From Acidobacteriota bacterium (lineage in GTDB: Bacteria > Acidobacteriota > Terriglobia > Bryobacterales > Bryobacteraceae): a stretch of 64,000 bases of DNA. The notes under the pieces are model-generated. The model had not been told where the DNA came from and made no database searches. It saw only the letters and a program-made list of their open reading frames with translations. A program made the translations under genes and the position numbers. Location: positions 80,249 through 144,248 of the forward strand of contig JAFDVZ010000008.1 in NCBI GenBank assembly GCA_018268715.1, in the 5' to 3' direction. Position 1 is the stretch's first letter, and the number at the start of each line of letters is the position of its first letter. This document shows positions 51,195 to 61,952 of the stretch, piece after piece.

Positions 51195-51563
51195 CTACTT
51201 CTCCGCCGTCAGGTGGCGCAGATCGCTTTCCAGTTGGTTGATCTCGGACTTAAGCTGGTTGAAGACCGGATCAACGTTGGTCAGGTCGCCGGCTCGCCCC
51301 ATGCGCTCGAGCGCGAGGGAAAGCTCATAGAGGCGCTGCGCGCCAAAGTTCGAGACACACCCTTTCAGCGTGTGGGCTGAGCGGTCCAGCGCCTTGGGGT
51401 CGCGAGCCTGCACCGAGCTCTCAATTTCGCGAGCCATCCTTTCGGAATCGCTCAGGAACAGCAGTGCGATTTCCTGAAGGAGCTCCAGGTCTCCTCCCAC
51501 CCGGGACAATGCCAGTTCCCGGTCCAGCGCACTCCCTCCACGAATTGAATCCTGATTCGCCAT
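51195..51563 (-). CDS. Orphan histidine phosphotransfer (Hpt) domain protein
   Basis: 122 residues. The Hpt four-helix signature is visible: LLQEIALLFLSDSERMAREI, then RSAHTLKGCVSNFGAQRL with the phospho-accepting His in SAHTLKG (H63), and a final helix VFNQLKSEINQLESDL. Such proteins shuttle phosphate between receiver domains in multistep phosphorelays. No kinase is adjacent; the hybrid kinase at 58.6-61.8 kb has two receivers but no Hpt of its own and is a possible partner, which is inference. It has AAGGAA eight bases before the ATG. mqnD follows on the same strand after 95 bases. Confidence 0.9.
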   Translation of the reverse strand: MANQDSIRGGSALDRELALSRVGGDLELLQEIALLFLSDSERMAREIESSVQARDPKALDRSAHTLKGCVSNFGAQRLYELSLALERMGRAGDLTNVDPVFNQLKSEINQLESDLRHLTAEK

Positions 51564-51674
51564 CGGTCGTTCCTTCTACTAGCTGATTGGCCCACGCAGG
51601 CGGGGCAAATTCACCGTACTACTCATATCGGCCGTTAGCAACCGAAACGATATGTTTTTTCCGCGCGCGGATTT

Positions 51675-52301
51675 CTATAATTTTCGCACTCGCAGGTTGC
51701 GAAATTCCACTCGCGATCCGTGACCCAGGAGGCCAATGTGGCCGGTGCTCCTCGCAAGGCCGGGGTGCGCCTTCAGCACCTCGGGATCCTTCATGGAATC
51801 CAGGTTCGCGTCCACAATAACCACGCCGTTCAGCTTCACCGTCACGTGCCTTCCGCGGGCAGTGATTTCTTCCTGATTCCATTCTCCAACCGGCTTCTGA
51901 TGTCCCTGTTTGGCGGCAAAAACCATGTAAATGGAGCCGTGATGCTGCGCCGGCTGGATATCTTTGTAGACTGCGGCGGTGTCGTCAAGAACCTGGATTT
52001 CCATCCCTTGATAGGCGGCGTCCCCCTCAAATGGCGCGCGAATTCCGATGCCGTTATTGGAGGCCGGCTCCAGTTTGAATTCGAACCGCAGCACGAAGTT
52101 GTCGTATTCGGCTTCGGTGAAGAGGTTGCCTCCGCCATCGGCGGGACAGACGATGGTTCCTTTTTCGACGACGTAGCCGGGGCCGCGTCCGCCCATGAGC
52201 TTCCAGCCGGAGAGGTCCTTGCCGTTGAACAATGGGGTGAATCCGGGTTCAGCGTGAATAGCGAGTGCGGCGAATGCGCCGACAAGAAATAGCCTGATCA
52301 T
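51675..52301 (-). CDS. Secreted DUF1080 protein (second in window)
   Basis: 208 residues with a signal peptide (MIRLFLVGAFAALAIHA). The DUF1080 fold: GFTPLFNGKDLSGWKLMGG, FVLRFEFKLEPASNNGIGIR, GMEIQVLDDTAA, QHHGSIYMVFAAKQGH, NQEEITARGRHVTVKLNGVVI, and GHIGLLGHGSRVEFRNLRV. It keeps the full set of conserved residues and is closer to the classical DUF1080 consensus than the one at 9154. Possible 3-keto-sugar hydrolase; substrate unknown. It sits between rho and the Hpt gene on the same strand with no obvious link to either. Confidence 0.85.
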   Translation of the reverse strand: MIRLFLVGAFAALAIHAEPGFTPLFNGKDLSGWKLMGGRGPGYVVEKGTIVCPADGGGNLFTEAEYDNFVLRFEFKLEPASNNGIGIRAPFEGDAAYQGMEIQVLDDTAAVYKDIQPAQHHGSIYMVFAAKQGHQKPVGEWNQEEITARGRHVTVKLNGVVIVDANLDSMKDPEVLKAHPGLARSTGHIGLLGHGSRVEFRNLRVRKL

Positions 52302-52438
52302 TGAAGGAATCGTACCACTGAGCAGAAGCCCATCGCTGCCACCGGATGTCCAGCGGCTGGCGCCGGGAGGGAGGTTGTAGGGTGCAGGGGCGTGGCGCTG
52401 ATGGCCGTGGGCCCCTGGCTCTGCCGGTTACGCGACGA

Positions 52439-54046
52439 TCAGCCGCTCATGGCGGCCAGGAACTCCGAATTGCTCCGGGTCCGGTTCAGCTTGTCGAGCA
52501 GCAGTTCCATGCTTTCGGTGGGCGACAGCGGGTTCAGCACCTTGCGCAGCACCCACACACGGTTGAGCTCTTCCTTCGAGATCAGCAGTTCTTCCTTGCG
52601 GGTGCCGCTCTTCGAGATATCGATGGCCGGGAACACGCGTTTGTCCATCAGCTTGCGGTCCAGGTGGACTTCCATGTTGCCCGTGCCCTTGAACTCTTCG
52701 AAGATCACGTCGTCCATGCGGCTGCCCGTGTCGATCAGCGCGCTTGCGATGATGGTCAGCGACCCGCCTTCTTCGATATTGCGCGCCGCGCCGAAAAACC
52801 GCTTGGGACGCTGCAGCGCGTTCGAATCGACGCCGCCCGACAGCACCTTTCCCGACGGCGGAACCACGGTATTGTAGGCGCGCGCCAGACGCGTGATCGA
52901 GTCGAGCAGAATCACCACGTCGCGCTTGTGCTCCACCAGGCGTTTGGCCTTTTCGATCACCATCTCGGCCACCTGCACGTGGCGCGAGGCCGGTTCGTCG
53001 AACGTCGAACTGATCACTTCGCCCTTCACCGAACGCTGCATGTCGGTGACTTCTTCGGGACGTTCGTCGATCAGCAGCACAATCAGCGACACATCGGGAT
53101 GATTCGTCGTGATCGAGTTCGCAATCGACTGCAGCAGCATCGTCTTACCGGTGCGCGGGGCAGCTACGATCAGCCCGCGCTGTCCCTTGCCGACCGGAGT
53201 CAGCAGGTCCATCACGCGGCCTGAGTAGTTATCCTTCACCGTTTCGAGGCGCAGACGCTCGTCGGGATAGAGCGGCGTCAGGTTGTCGAAGAAGATCTTG
53301 TTGCGGGCTTCCTCGGGTGGCTCGAAGTTGATCGCGTCGACCTTGATGAGCGCGAAGTAGCGCTCGCCTTCCTTGGGCGGACGGATCTGGCCCGAGATGG
53401 TGTCGCCCGTGCGCAGGTCGAAGCGCCGGATCTGCGACGGCGACACGTAGACGTCGTCGGGACCGGGCAGGTAGTTATACTCGGGCGCGCGCAGGAAGCC
53501 GAAGCCGTCGGGCAGGCATTCGAGCACGCCTTCGGAGAAGATGAGCCCGCTCTTTTCCGCCTGCATCTGCAGGATCTTGAAGATCAACTCCTGCTTGCGC
53601 AACCCGGCGGTTCCCGTCACGCCCATGTCCTTGGCGATCTGGTTGAGTTTCTGGATGCTCATGTCCTTCAACTCGACCAGGTCCAGGGTGGGGGTCCCGT
53701 TCTTCTGTTCGCGGGCCGCCGCGGCGCCCTGCGATTTGCGAGGCTGCCCGGCGCGCGGCTGCCCGTCGCCGGCCGGGCGGTCGCCCTTTGGCTCGGCGGA
53801 CAGGGCGGCTTTGGCCTCCGGTTTCATCTCGGTCTTGACCTCGGCGGGTTTGGCGTCCGCCTTTTCGGCGGGCCGCGATTCCCGGCCGTCCGCCTTGGCT
53901 TCGGCCGGGGCCTTCTCGGCCACCCGGCTCTGCGGTTTAGGCTCAGGTCTGGGTTCCGGCTTCGTCTCCGGCTTGGGCTCCGATTCGCCCTCTGCTACCG
54001 CGGGGTTGATTCCCGGTTTTCCTTGATTTTCCAGATCGCTTGCCAA
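52439..54046 (-). CDS. rho: Transcription termination factor Rho with long N-terminal extension
   Basis: 535 residues. The ring helicase ends Rho-dependent transcripts using ATP. Residues 1-118 are a Glu/Pro/Lys/Ala-rich, probably disordered extension. Then Rho_N ([20 protein letters not shown], 121-140), the cold-shock-like RNA-binding domain ([20 protein letters not shown]), and the RecA core: Walker [14 protein letters not shown] loops, and [17 protein letters not shown]. Insert-bearing Rho proteins occur in Bacteroidetes and Actinobacteria, and extra arginine-rich segments there bind RNA; this one is mixed acidic and basic. ATG 54046 overlaps engB by 52 bases. No alternate start avoids this without removing conserved sequence or the extension. 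Confidence 0.94.
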   Translation of the reverse strand: MASDLENQGKPGINPAVAEGESEPKPETKPEPRPEPKPQSRVAEKAPAEAKADGRESRPAEKADAKPAEVKTEMKPEAKAALSAEPKGDRPAGDGQPRAGQPRKSQGAAAAREQKNGTPTLDLVELKDMSIQKLNQIAKDMGVTGTAGLRKQELIFKILQMQAEKSGLIFSEGVLECLPDGFGFLRAPEYNYLPGPDDVYVSPSQIRRFDLRTGDTISGQIRPPKEGERYFALIKVDAINFEPPEEARNKIFFDNLTPLYPDERLRLETVKDNYSGRVMDLLTPVGKGQRGLIVAAPRTGKTMLLQSIANSITTNHPDVSLIVLLIDERPEEVTDMQRSVKGEVISSTFDEPASRHVQVAEMVIEKAKRLVEHKRDVVILLDSITRLARAYNTVVPPSGKVLSGGVDSNALQRPKRFFGAARNIEEGGSLTIIASALIDTGSRMDDVIFEEFKGTGNMEVHLDRKLMDKRVFPAIDISKSGTRKEELLISKEELNRVWVLRKVLNPLSPTESMELLLDKLNRTRSNSEFLAAMSG

Positions 54047-54588
54047 ATTTCCCTCACTCCCCGGCCCGTTACAGCCGAGAACGGCACCAATTCACTCTCC
54101 TGGCAGTGCTGACGCATGGCGGCGATGCCGTTTCGCTCTTCCCGCTGCGTCAACTTGTCTACTTTCGTCGCAACCGTCAGGTACGGTCGCCCATGAAACT
54201 CCAGCCATTGCTTGAGTTCCAGATCCTTCTCCATCCAGCCCCGCCTGGCGTCCAGCAGGATGATGCACAGCCGGAGCGGTTCCCGTTTCAGAAGGTAGAA
54301 GTCGATTAACTTCTTCCAGGCCGCCTGAATGTTCGGGGGAACCTTTGCGAAACCATAGCCGGGCAGATCGGCGAAAACAAACTCGCCGCCGATCCGGTAA
54401 AAATTGATTTGTTGCGTGCAACCCGGCCGGCTGCTCACGAACGCCAAATCTTTCGCTTTCACGAGCGCGTTCAGTAAGCTGGATTTCCCTACGTTGCTCC
54501 TGCCCAGGAAGGCGATTTCGGGAATCCCTCGAGCATAGTCCGGAAACTGCTCCGGCCTGGCTGCACTTATTATAAACCGTGCGTCCAT
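53995..54588 (-). CDS. engB: Ribosome biogenesis GTPase EngB (YsxC/YihA)
   Basis: 197 residues from ATG 54588; longer readings would run into the repeat. TRAFAC GTPase involved in large ribosomal subunit assembly. G1 [10 protein letters not shown]2 region [14 protein letters not shown]3 [10 protein letters not shown]4 ATKVDKLT, and G5-like [10 protein letters not shown] are all visible. The last 52 bases overlap the start of rho in another frame. It follows lon on the same strand, with the palindromic repeat between. Assignment is secure. Confidence 0.94.
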   Translation of the reverse strand: MDARFIISAARPEQFPDYARGIPEIAFLGRSNVGKSSLLNALVKAKDLAFVSSRPGCTQQINFYRIGGEFVFADLPGYGFAKVPPNIQAAWKKLIDFYLLKREPLRLCIILLDARRGWMEKDLELKQWLEFHGRPYLTVATKVDKLTQREERNGIAAMRQHCQESELVPFSAVTGRGVREIWQAIWKIKENRESTPR

Positions 54589-54591
54589 CGC

Positions 54592-54670
54592 GTGGTCAGC
54601 GGCCTGTGTCCAGTGGTCAGTAGCGCGGGTTGCGGAACGGGCTGACCACTGACCACCGACCACTCGCCAC
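54592..54670. repeat. GTGGTCA-type palindromic repeat between lon and engB
   Basis: CAGTGGTCAG (54611-54620) pairs with CTGACCACTG (54642-54651), and GTGGTCAG (54592-54599) faces further GACCAC units (54656-54663). The same heptamer unit recurs upstream of lon at 57105-57182. On the left it touches the engB start region and on the right the lon stop. Confidence 0.75.
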
Positions 54671-57099
54671 TAATGCGTTACGTTCTCCTCGGCGGGTTTG
54701 GAAGCCGCCGTCTCGGTTCCCGGCGCCGGCAAGGGCAGCGGTTCAACCTCACGCTCCAGCGCCAGCTTCAGCACCTCATCCATGGAGGTGACGAAATCTA
54801 GAGTCATATCCTTCCGAATATTCTCAGGAATATCGGGCAGGTCCTTCTCGTTATCCTTGGGCAGGATCACCTGCCGGATGCCGTGGCGATGCGCCGCCAG
54901 CAGCTTTTCCTTGAGCCCGCCGATGGCGAGCACCCTCCCGCGAACCGTAATTTCGCCCGTCATGGCGACATCGGCCCGCACCGGGATACTGGTCAGCGCG
55001 CTGCAGATACTGGTGGCCAACGTAATACCGGCCGACGGCCCGTCCTTCGGAATGGCGCCCTCCGGCACGTGCACGTGGATGTCCAGGTGGCGGTAGAAAT
55101 CCCGCGCCAACCCCAACGTGTGAGCCCGCGACCGGACGTAGCTCATGGCCGCGTGCGCCGACTCCTGCATCACGTCGCCCAATTTGCCCGTCGTGGTCAG
55201 CTTGCCGCGGCCTTCCATAATGGTGGCCTCGGTGGTCAGAATCGAGCCGCCCACTTCGGTCCACGCCAGACCGACCGTCGCCCCGATCTCATTGTGCTTT
55301 TCCAGTTCGAGATCGCGGAACTTCTGCGGTCCCAGGTACTCAATGACGGTCTTGCCCGTCACCACCGCCTTGGCGACGTCCGGAACGGTCTCCTTGCCGT
55401 CGTCCTTCATGGCGTTGACCACGTTCCGCGCCACCTTGCGGCAGATATTGCCGACTTCGCGCTCCAGGTTGCGGACGCCGGCTTCGCGCGTGTAGGACTG
55501 GATCAGCATTTGCAGACCCTCGTCCTGGAACTCGATCTGCTCGGGCTTGAGGCCGGTGTTCTCGGTCTGCTTTCGCACCAGGAACCGCTTGGCGATCTCC
55601 ATCTTTTCGAGCTCGGTGTAGCCCGACAGCCGGATCACCTCCATGCGGTCCTGCAGCGCCGGCGGGATCGTGTGCAACACGTTCGCCGTGGCGATGAAGA
55701 ACACCTGCGAGAGGTCGTATTCAACGTCAAGGTAATGATCGACGAACATGTAGTTCTGTTCGGGATCGAGCACCTCGAGCAGGGCCGCCGACGGATCGCC
55801 GCGGAAATCCATCGACATCTTGTCGATCTCGTCCAGCATGAACACCGGATTTCGCGTGCCGGCCTTCTTCATCATCTGGATGATCTGACCGGGCAGCGCG
55901 CCGATGTAGGTGCGCCGGTGGCCGCGGATTTCCGCCTCGTCGCGTACGCCGCCGAGCGACATGCGGATGAACTTGCGTCCGGTCGCCTTGCCGATGGACA
56001 TGCCGAGCGACGTCTTGCCGACGCCGGGAGGTCCGACAAACAGCAGGATGGAGCCCTTGGGGTTCTTCACCAGCCGACGGACGGCCAGGAACTCCAGGAT
56101 GCGCTCCTTGATCTTCTCAAGCCCGTAGTGGTCCGATTCGAGCACTTCCTGGGCGAACTTGAGGTCGCGGATCTCCTTGCTCTTCTTCTTCCACGGCACA
56201 GCCAGCAGCCAGTCCAGGTAATTGCGCGACACCGTGGACTCGGCCGACATGGGCGGCATGTTCTCCAGGCGCTTCAACTCGGCGATGGCCTTGTCGTAGG
56301 CGTCCTTGGTCATGCCGGCGGCCTCGATCTTCTTCTTCAGATCGTCGAACTCGCTCTTCTCGCCGCGCCCCAACTCCTTCTGGATCGCCTTGATCTTCTC
56401 GTTGAGGTAGTATTCCTTCTGCGCCTTCTCCATCTGGCGCTTCACGCGGCCCTGGATGGTGCGGTCGACATTGAGCTTTTCGATCTCGATGTCGAGCATT
56501 TCGGCCACGCGCGTCAGACGATCGATGGGATCGAAGATCTCAAGCAGTTCCTGCTTTTCCTCGATCGTCAACTGCAGATTCGCGCCCACCGTGTCGGCCA
56601 GCTTACCCGGCTCGTCCACGCGGATGGCGGCGATCATCGTCTCGTAGTTCAGGTTCTGGCTGAGCTTGACGTACTGTTCAAACAGCGTCGTCACACGCGT
56701 GGTCAGCGCTTCGAGCTGGCTACCCTGCTCCACCTTGAAGTGGAAGGTCTTGACGACGGCCCGGAAGAACCCCTCATCCTCGCTGACGCTTACGATTTTG
56801 CCGCGCTCGACGCCTTCGACGAGAACCTTGATATTGCCGTCCGGAAGGCGGAGACTCTGGACGATATTGGCCACCGTACCGACGGTGTAAATCTCATCGG
56901 GCCGGGGCTCGTCGACGCTCGCGTCGTGCTGCGTGGCCAGGAAAATCTTCTTGTCGGCGGCGAGCGCCTCCTCGAGGGCGCGAACGCTCGATTCGCGCCC
57001 CACCACGAACGGCGTCATCATGAACGGGAAGATGACGACGTCCCGGATGGGCATCATTGGCAGGCGCCGCGTATCCGACTTTTCTTTGGAAGTAAGCAT
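54670..57099 (-). CDS. lon: ATP-dependent protease Lon
   Basis: 809 residues, a full-length LonA-type protease for damaged and regulatory proteins. N-terminal LAN domain ([21 protein letters not shown]), coiled-coil middle, AAA module with Walker [12 protein letters not shown] and Walker [11 protein letters not shown], sensor regions, and the C-terminal serine protease domain with catalytic Ser in PKDGPSAG and Lys in [14 protein letters not shown]. The C-terminal tail is Pro-rich. It lies between clpX and engB on the same strand. A long inverted repeat of the GTGGTCA type sits just upstream of the start and another just after the stop. Confidence 0.96.
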   Translation of the reverse strand: MLTSKEKSDTRRLPMMPIRDVVIFPFMMTPFVVGRESSVRALEEALAADKKIFLATQHDASVDEPRPDEIYTVGTVANIVQSLRLPDGNIKVLVEGVERGKIVSVSEDEGFFRAVVKTFHFKVEQGSQLEALTTRVTTLFEQYVKLSQNLNYETMIAAIRVDEPGKLADTVGANLQLTIEEKQELLEIFDPIDRLTRVAEMLDIEIEKLNVDRTIQGRVKRQMEKAQKEYYLNEKIKAIQKELGRGEKSEFDDLKKKIEAAGMTKDAYDKAIAELKRLENMPPMSAESTVSRNYLDWLLAVPWKKKSKEIRDLKFAQEVLESDHYGLEKIKERILEFLAVRRLVKNPKGSILLFVGPPGVGKTSLGMSIGKATGRKFIRMSLGGVRDEAEIRGHRRTYIGALPGQIIQMMKKAGTRNPVFMLDEIDKMSMDFRGDPSAALLEVLDPEQNYMFVDHYLDVEYDLSQVFFIATANVLHTIPPALQDRMEVIRLSGYTELEKMEIAKRFLVRKQTENTGLKPEQIEFQDEGLQMLIQSYTREAGVRNLEREVGNICRKVARNVVNAMKDDGKETVPDVAKAVVTGKTVIEYLGPQKFRDLELEKHNEIGATVGLAWTEVGGSILTTEATIMEGRGKLTTTGKLGDVMQESAHAAMSYVRSRAHTLGLARDFYRHLDIHVHVPEGAIPKDGPSAGITLATSICSALTSIPVRADVAMTGEITVRGRVLAIGGLKEKLLAAHRHGIRQVILPKDNEKDLPDIPENIRKDMTLDFVTSMDEVLKLALEREVEPLPLPAPGTETAASKPAEENVTH

Positions 57100-57104
57100 T
57101 TAGA

Positions 57105-57182
57105 AGTGGTCAGTGGTCGGTGTTCAGTGGCCAGTCAACAGCGGTAACCGGTCAGGCGACTGACCACCGACCACTGACCACT
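57105..57182. repeat. 24-bp palindromic repeat upstream of lon
   Basis: AGTGGTCAGTGGTCGGTG (57105-57122) pairs perfectly with CACCGACCACTGACCACT (57165-57182); allowing one mismatch the arms extend to 57128 and 57159. The loop is about 30 bases. It fills most of the gap between clpX and lon and shares the AGTGGTC unit with the repeat at 54592-54670. In RNA it would form a long hairpin that could attenuate read-through from clpX or protect mRNA. Confidence 0.8.
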
Positions 57183-57202
57183 GGCCACTCTGGAAAAGAC
57201 TG

Positions 57203-58465
<1,263 letters not shown>

Positions 58466-58522
58466 ACGGAATCTCCGGGACTTTCGAGAGTCGCCAACAC
58501 TACCGTCCGAGTTTTCAATTTG

Positions 58523-58531
58523 ATTATAGCA
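58523..58531 (-). promoter_or_regulatory. Extended -10 promoter of clpX
   Basis: TGCTATAAT on the minus strand, a perfect TATAAT with the TG extension, 58 bases upstream of the clpX GTG. The -35 region is weak (GTTGTT-like). Confidence 0.6.
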
Positions 58532-58570
58532 TCGGGTTTTGCCGAACAACCCGGAAAACTGGCGAGTGCC

Positions 58571-61500
58571 CTATTCGGAGCTATCCACCCGTCCGGCCAG
58601 GGTCTTCGGGCGGGTCCAGCGTTCGAGCGCGGCGGCCAGGCTGTCGAGCGCCACCGGCTTGGCCAGGTAGTCGTCCATCCCGGCCTGACGGCAGCGCTCC
58701 CGGTCCTCGGCGTAGGCGTTTGCGGTCATGGCGATGATTACCGTGCCCGCCAGGCCGTTGCCGCGCCGGCGGATCTCCCGGGTGGCTTCAAAGCCGTCCA
58801 TCACGGGCATCTGGCAGTCCATCAGGACCAGGTTGTAGCGGCGTCCTTCGAGCGCCTCGAGCGCCGCCACGCCATTGGAGGCCACATCGGAGTCGTAGCC
58901 CAGCCGGTCGAGCATCTTCGAGGCGACGCGCTGGTTCACCACGTTATCCTCCACCAACAGGATACGTGGACGCTCGCATTCCGAGGCCTGAACGGTCGGC
59001 AGTCGCGGCGAACGCGCGGCGGCCATGGCGGCCGGAGCGTCCGGGCAGGAAAGGCCCACGTCGAGCAGCGCCTCGATCAACTTCCGTCGTAACACGGGCT
59101 TGCGGAGCGGTGCCGAACGCAACAGTCCCTCGTGTTCGGGGCCGCGCAGGCGGTGGTTCTGGGCCCGCAGCAACACGAGCGGCAGATTCTCCAATCCGGC
59201 GGTGGCCCGGATTGCCGCCGTCAACGGAATACCCTGCCACTCCGGCAGGCCGAAGTCGATTAGCGCCACGCCATAGGGCCGGCCCTGTTTGGGCGCCAAT
59301 TCGAGCGCCTCCATCGCCTCCCGGGGGCCGCCCACCGCCTCGGCTTCGAGCCCCAGCGACGCCAACGCCTCCACCAGCGCCAGCCGCGAGATCCGGCTGT
59401 CGTCCACCACCAGAATCCGCGACCGGATCCCCACCTCAGCCCTTTCCTTTGGCTCCTGTTCGGGTAGCACGAACGTAAACTGGCACCAGAACGTCGAGCC
59501 CCGCCCTTCCTCGCTTTCGAATCCGATCTCGCCGCCCATATGCTCGGTGAGGCTCTTGCAGACCGCCAAACCAAGCCCAGTGCCCCCGAATTCTCGGGTG
59601 GTCGAAGCGTCGGCCTGGCTGAAGGGCCGGAACAGGCGCCCCCGCGCGGCGCGCGGAATCCCGACGCCGGTGTCCTCCACCTGGATTCGTAGGGTAACGG
59701 CGTGCTCGTTGCGTTCGAGCGCCTCCACCACGATCGCCACATGCCCCTTCAACGTGAATTTCACCGCGTTGCTCGCCAGGTTCATGAGCACCTGCTGCAG
59801 ACGATCGGGATCTCCGAGCACCGATTTCGGGACATCCCGCCCCACCCGGCAGGCGATCTCGACGCCCTTTTCCTGGGCCGCCAGCGCCACCACGCTCGCC
59901 ACACTTTCCGCGATGTCGCGGGGATCGAAGGAGATGTTGCCTAGCTCCAGCTTGCCCGACTCGATCTTGGAGAAGTCCAGGATGTCGTTGATCAAGGCCA
60001 TGAGCCCGCGCGAGCTCACCCGGATCATTTCGTTGAGGCTCTGCTCCTCCGCGCCCAGGTTGTGCGACGCGAGCAGGTCCGCGACGCCGATGATGGCGTT
60101 CAGCGGAGTGCGGATCTCATGGCTCATGCTCGCCAGAAACAGGCTCTTCGCCTCGTTGGCGGCCTCGGCCCGCGCCCGCGCCTCCGACAACTCGGAGGTG
60201 CGCCCCTGGACCTTGCGATCCAGTTCGGCGAGCAGCCGCTGCAACTTCTCGTTCAGCAGGTCCTTTTCAGCGAGCGCGCGGCGAGTCGCCGCGCCGGTGT
60301 CGGCCAGCCGGTTGGAAAGATCGCCGAACTGTTCTTGAATCTGGAGCAGTTCGGGAGGCGCCCCGTCCGACGGAAACGGCTTTTCCCAGTAGCCCTCGAT
60401 CTGAAAGCTGCGGAGCGATGCGACGAACACCTCGATCGGCGCCGCGATGTGGTGGGCAAGCAGCGCCGCCAGAATGCAAAGTACCGCCGACAGCCCAGCC
60501 AGCCACTCCAGTGTCTGCAGGTAGTGAGCCTCGGCGGCCGGCCGCATCGAGGCGAGCGGTTGGCTGGCGACAAAACTCCACCCCGTCACTCCGCTGTGCA
60601 CGGGCGTCATCATCGAACCGGAGGGTTCCTGCCCGGCCTTCCATTGAAACCCGACGTAGACTGGCGTCCCATCGGCCCGCCTGGTGGCCGCCGAGTACCG
60701 CGCCGCGGCCGCCGGATCGAGGGCCCGGTCCGCGCCGGACGGGCTGGGGCACAACAGCCGTCCGAACTCGTCCAGCACCACCAGTTCCTGCGTCACCAGC
60801 ACCTGGTTGAAGACACACAACGAGGCAAGGGGGATAGCGCCCTGTACAATCCGCTGAGGCCGGCCGCCGGATCGCGAGCCCGCGACGCTCAACATGAGCA
60901 GCGCTCCGCCGTTGTGTGGCACCGCTTCGAGAATCGGCCGCCCTTGGGCCAGGGTCCGGGCGAGCAGATCCTTCCGCGGCGCAAGCCCGCCGCCTTCGGG
61001 AGCCCGCTCTTCGGCCAGCGTGCGTCCGTCCGCATCCGATGCCGCAAGCCAGACAAGGTCCCGTTGCGCCCGCCGCGTGCGCGCAATCGCCGAGCGCGCG
61101 TCGCCCGCCGCCTCCGCCACCCGCAACAGCCCGTCCAGCTCGTGGCGGATGACCTTGTCCACCTGAGCGCGCCCGGCTGCCCCCATCCCGCTCAGTTCCC
61201 GGGTCAGCCGCCGCCGTTCGTACTCGATCAACAACCGGCACTGATTCACTGCGTACAGCATCATCGGCAGCAGCGTCATCGCCAGCAGACCCGTGGCGAG
61301 CGCTTCGCGGATCGGCGCCGGCCGCATGCGGATCAGGTTCAACCGGTTCCGCGCCGCCAGCGGGAGCATCAGGAGGAAGTCGGCCACCGAGGCGTCCACC
61401 ACCCCAACCAGGACGTTCTTCAACACGATCGTCCAGCCGATGGTAGGGTTCATCTTCGCCACCACCATGCACACTGTATATAGGTAGGGAGCCCCGATCA

Positions 61501-61849
61501 GCAGCCAGAACAGCATCGCGGCGGCCGGCGGCCAACGCAGTTTCCGGCGCGAGACAGCCCAACCGATCAGACCCGCCTCGACGATGGTGAGCAGGTATCC
61601 CCAAGGATGTCCCTGCTGCCACGGCGTTCGGGACGCGGCGATCGCGGCCGACAGCATGCCGGCGAATGGACCCATCGAAATCGCGGAAAGAAGGTAGAAG
61701 ACGCCCGACAGGACGACCGTCACCCCCGGCACAACCGGGATGGCGAGATAACTGGTAAACAGCCCGGCGACGCCGGCCGCGGTAGCCCACACCAGCCGCC
61801 CGGGGATCCCGAGAGCGCTCAGCGGCACTCGTTTAAGGCCCGTCAGCAC
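58571..61849 (-). CDS. Membrane hybrid histidine kinase with two receiver domains
   Basis: 1092 residues from GTG 61849 (GGGAG upstream; GTG 61855 or 61828 are alternatives). Order: about six N-terminal membrane helices (10-210), an external CHASE-like part (about 215-440), another helix (about 450-470), coiled coil (about 515-565), HisKA with phospho-His H577 in SMSHEIRTP, HATPase with NLASNAVKFT, DTGVGIP and GTGLGLAV boxes. Receiver 1 has D865 (ALIDFGLP) and receiver 2 has D1011 (LMDCQMPVMDG). No Hpt domain, so an external Hpt is needed, perhaps the one at 51195-51563. It is divergent from nothing; clpX lies downstream on the same strand. Signal unknown. Confidence 0.9.
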   Translation of the reverse strand: MLTGLKRVPLSALGIPGRLVWATAAGVAGLFTSYLAIPVVPGVTVVLSGVFYLLSAISMGPFAGMLSAAIAASRTPWQQGHPWGYLLTIVEAGLIGWAVSRRKLRWPPAAAMLFWLLIGAPYLYTVCMVVAKMNPTIGWTIVLKNVLVGVVDASVADFLLMLPLAARNRLNLIRMRPAPIREALATGLLAMTLLPMMLYAVNQCRLLIEYERRRLTRELSGMGAAGRAQVDKVIRHELDGLLRVAEAAGDARSAIARTRRAQRDLVWLAASDADGRTLAEERAPEGGGLAPRKDLLARTLAQGRPILEAVPHNGGALLMLSVAGSRSGGRPQRIVQGAIPLASLCVFNQVLVTQELVVLDEFGRLLCPSPSGADRALDPAAAARYSAATRRADGTPVYVGFQWKAGQEPSGSMMTPVHSGVTGWSFVASQPLASMRPAAEAHYLQTLEWLAGLSAVLCILAALLAHHIAAPIEVFVASLRSFQIEGYWEKPFPSDGAPPELLQIQEQFGDLSNRLADTGAATRRALAEKDLLNEKLQRLLAELDRKVQGRTSELSEARARAEAANEAKSLFLASMSHEIRTPLNAIIGVADLLASHNLGAEEQSLNEMIRVSSRGLMALINDILDFSKIESGKLELGNISFDPRDIAESVASVVALAAQEKGVEIACRVGRDVPKSVLGDPDRLQQVLMNLASNAVKFTLKGHVAIVVEALERNEHAVTLRIQVEDTGVGIPRAARGRLFRPFSQADASTTREFGGTGLGLAVCKSLTEHMGGEIGFESEEGRGSTFWCQFTFVLPEQEPKERAEVGIRSRILVVDDSRISRLALVEALASLGLEAEAVGGPREAMEALELAPKQGRPYGVALIDFGLPEWQGIPLTAAIRATAGLENLPLVLLRAQNHRLRGPEHEGLLRSAPLRKPVLRRKLIEALLDVGLSCPDAPAAMAAARSPRLPTVQASECERPRILLVEDNVVNQRVASKMLDRLGYDSDVASNGVAALEALEGRRYNLVLMDCQMPVMDGFEATREIRRRGNGLAGTVIIAMTANAYAEDRERCRQAGMDDYLAKPVALDSLAAALERWTRPKTLAGRVDSSE

Positions 61850-61952
61850 TCCCACTCCCGCGCGCGTAAGGCGGCAGACTTCATACCCGATGTGACTTAT
61901 CGGACGCGCGCGAGGCGATTTTGAGGAGTAATCCCTGACTAGACTTGAGGGA

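Noticed and set aside
52385..52417. Seven-bp inverted repeat (CAGGGGC/GCCCCTG) just downstream of rho.
   Set aside because: Long loop, no T-run, and similar short G/C pairings are frequent here; not strong enough to call a terminator.
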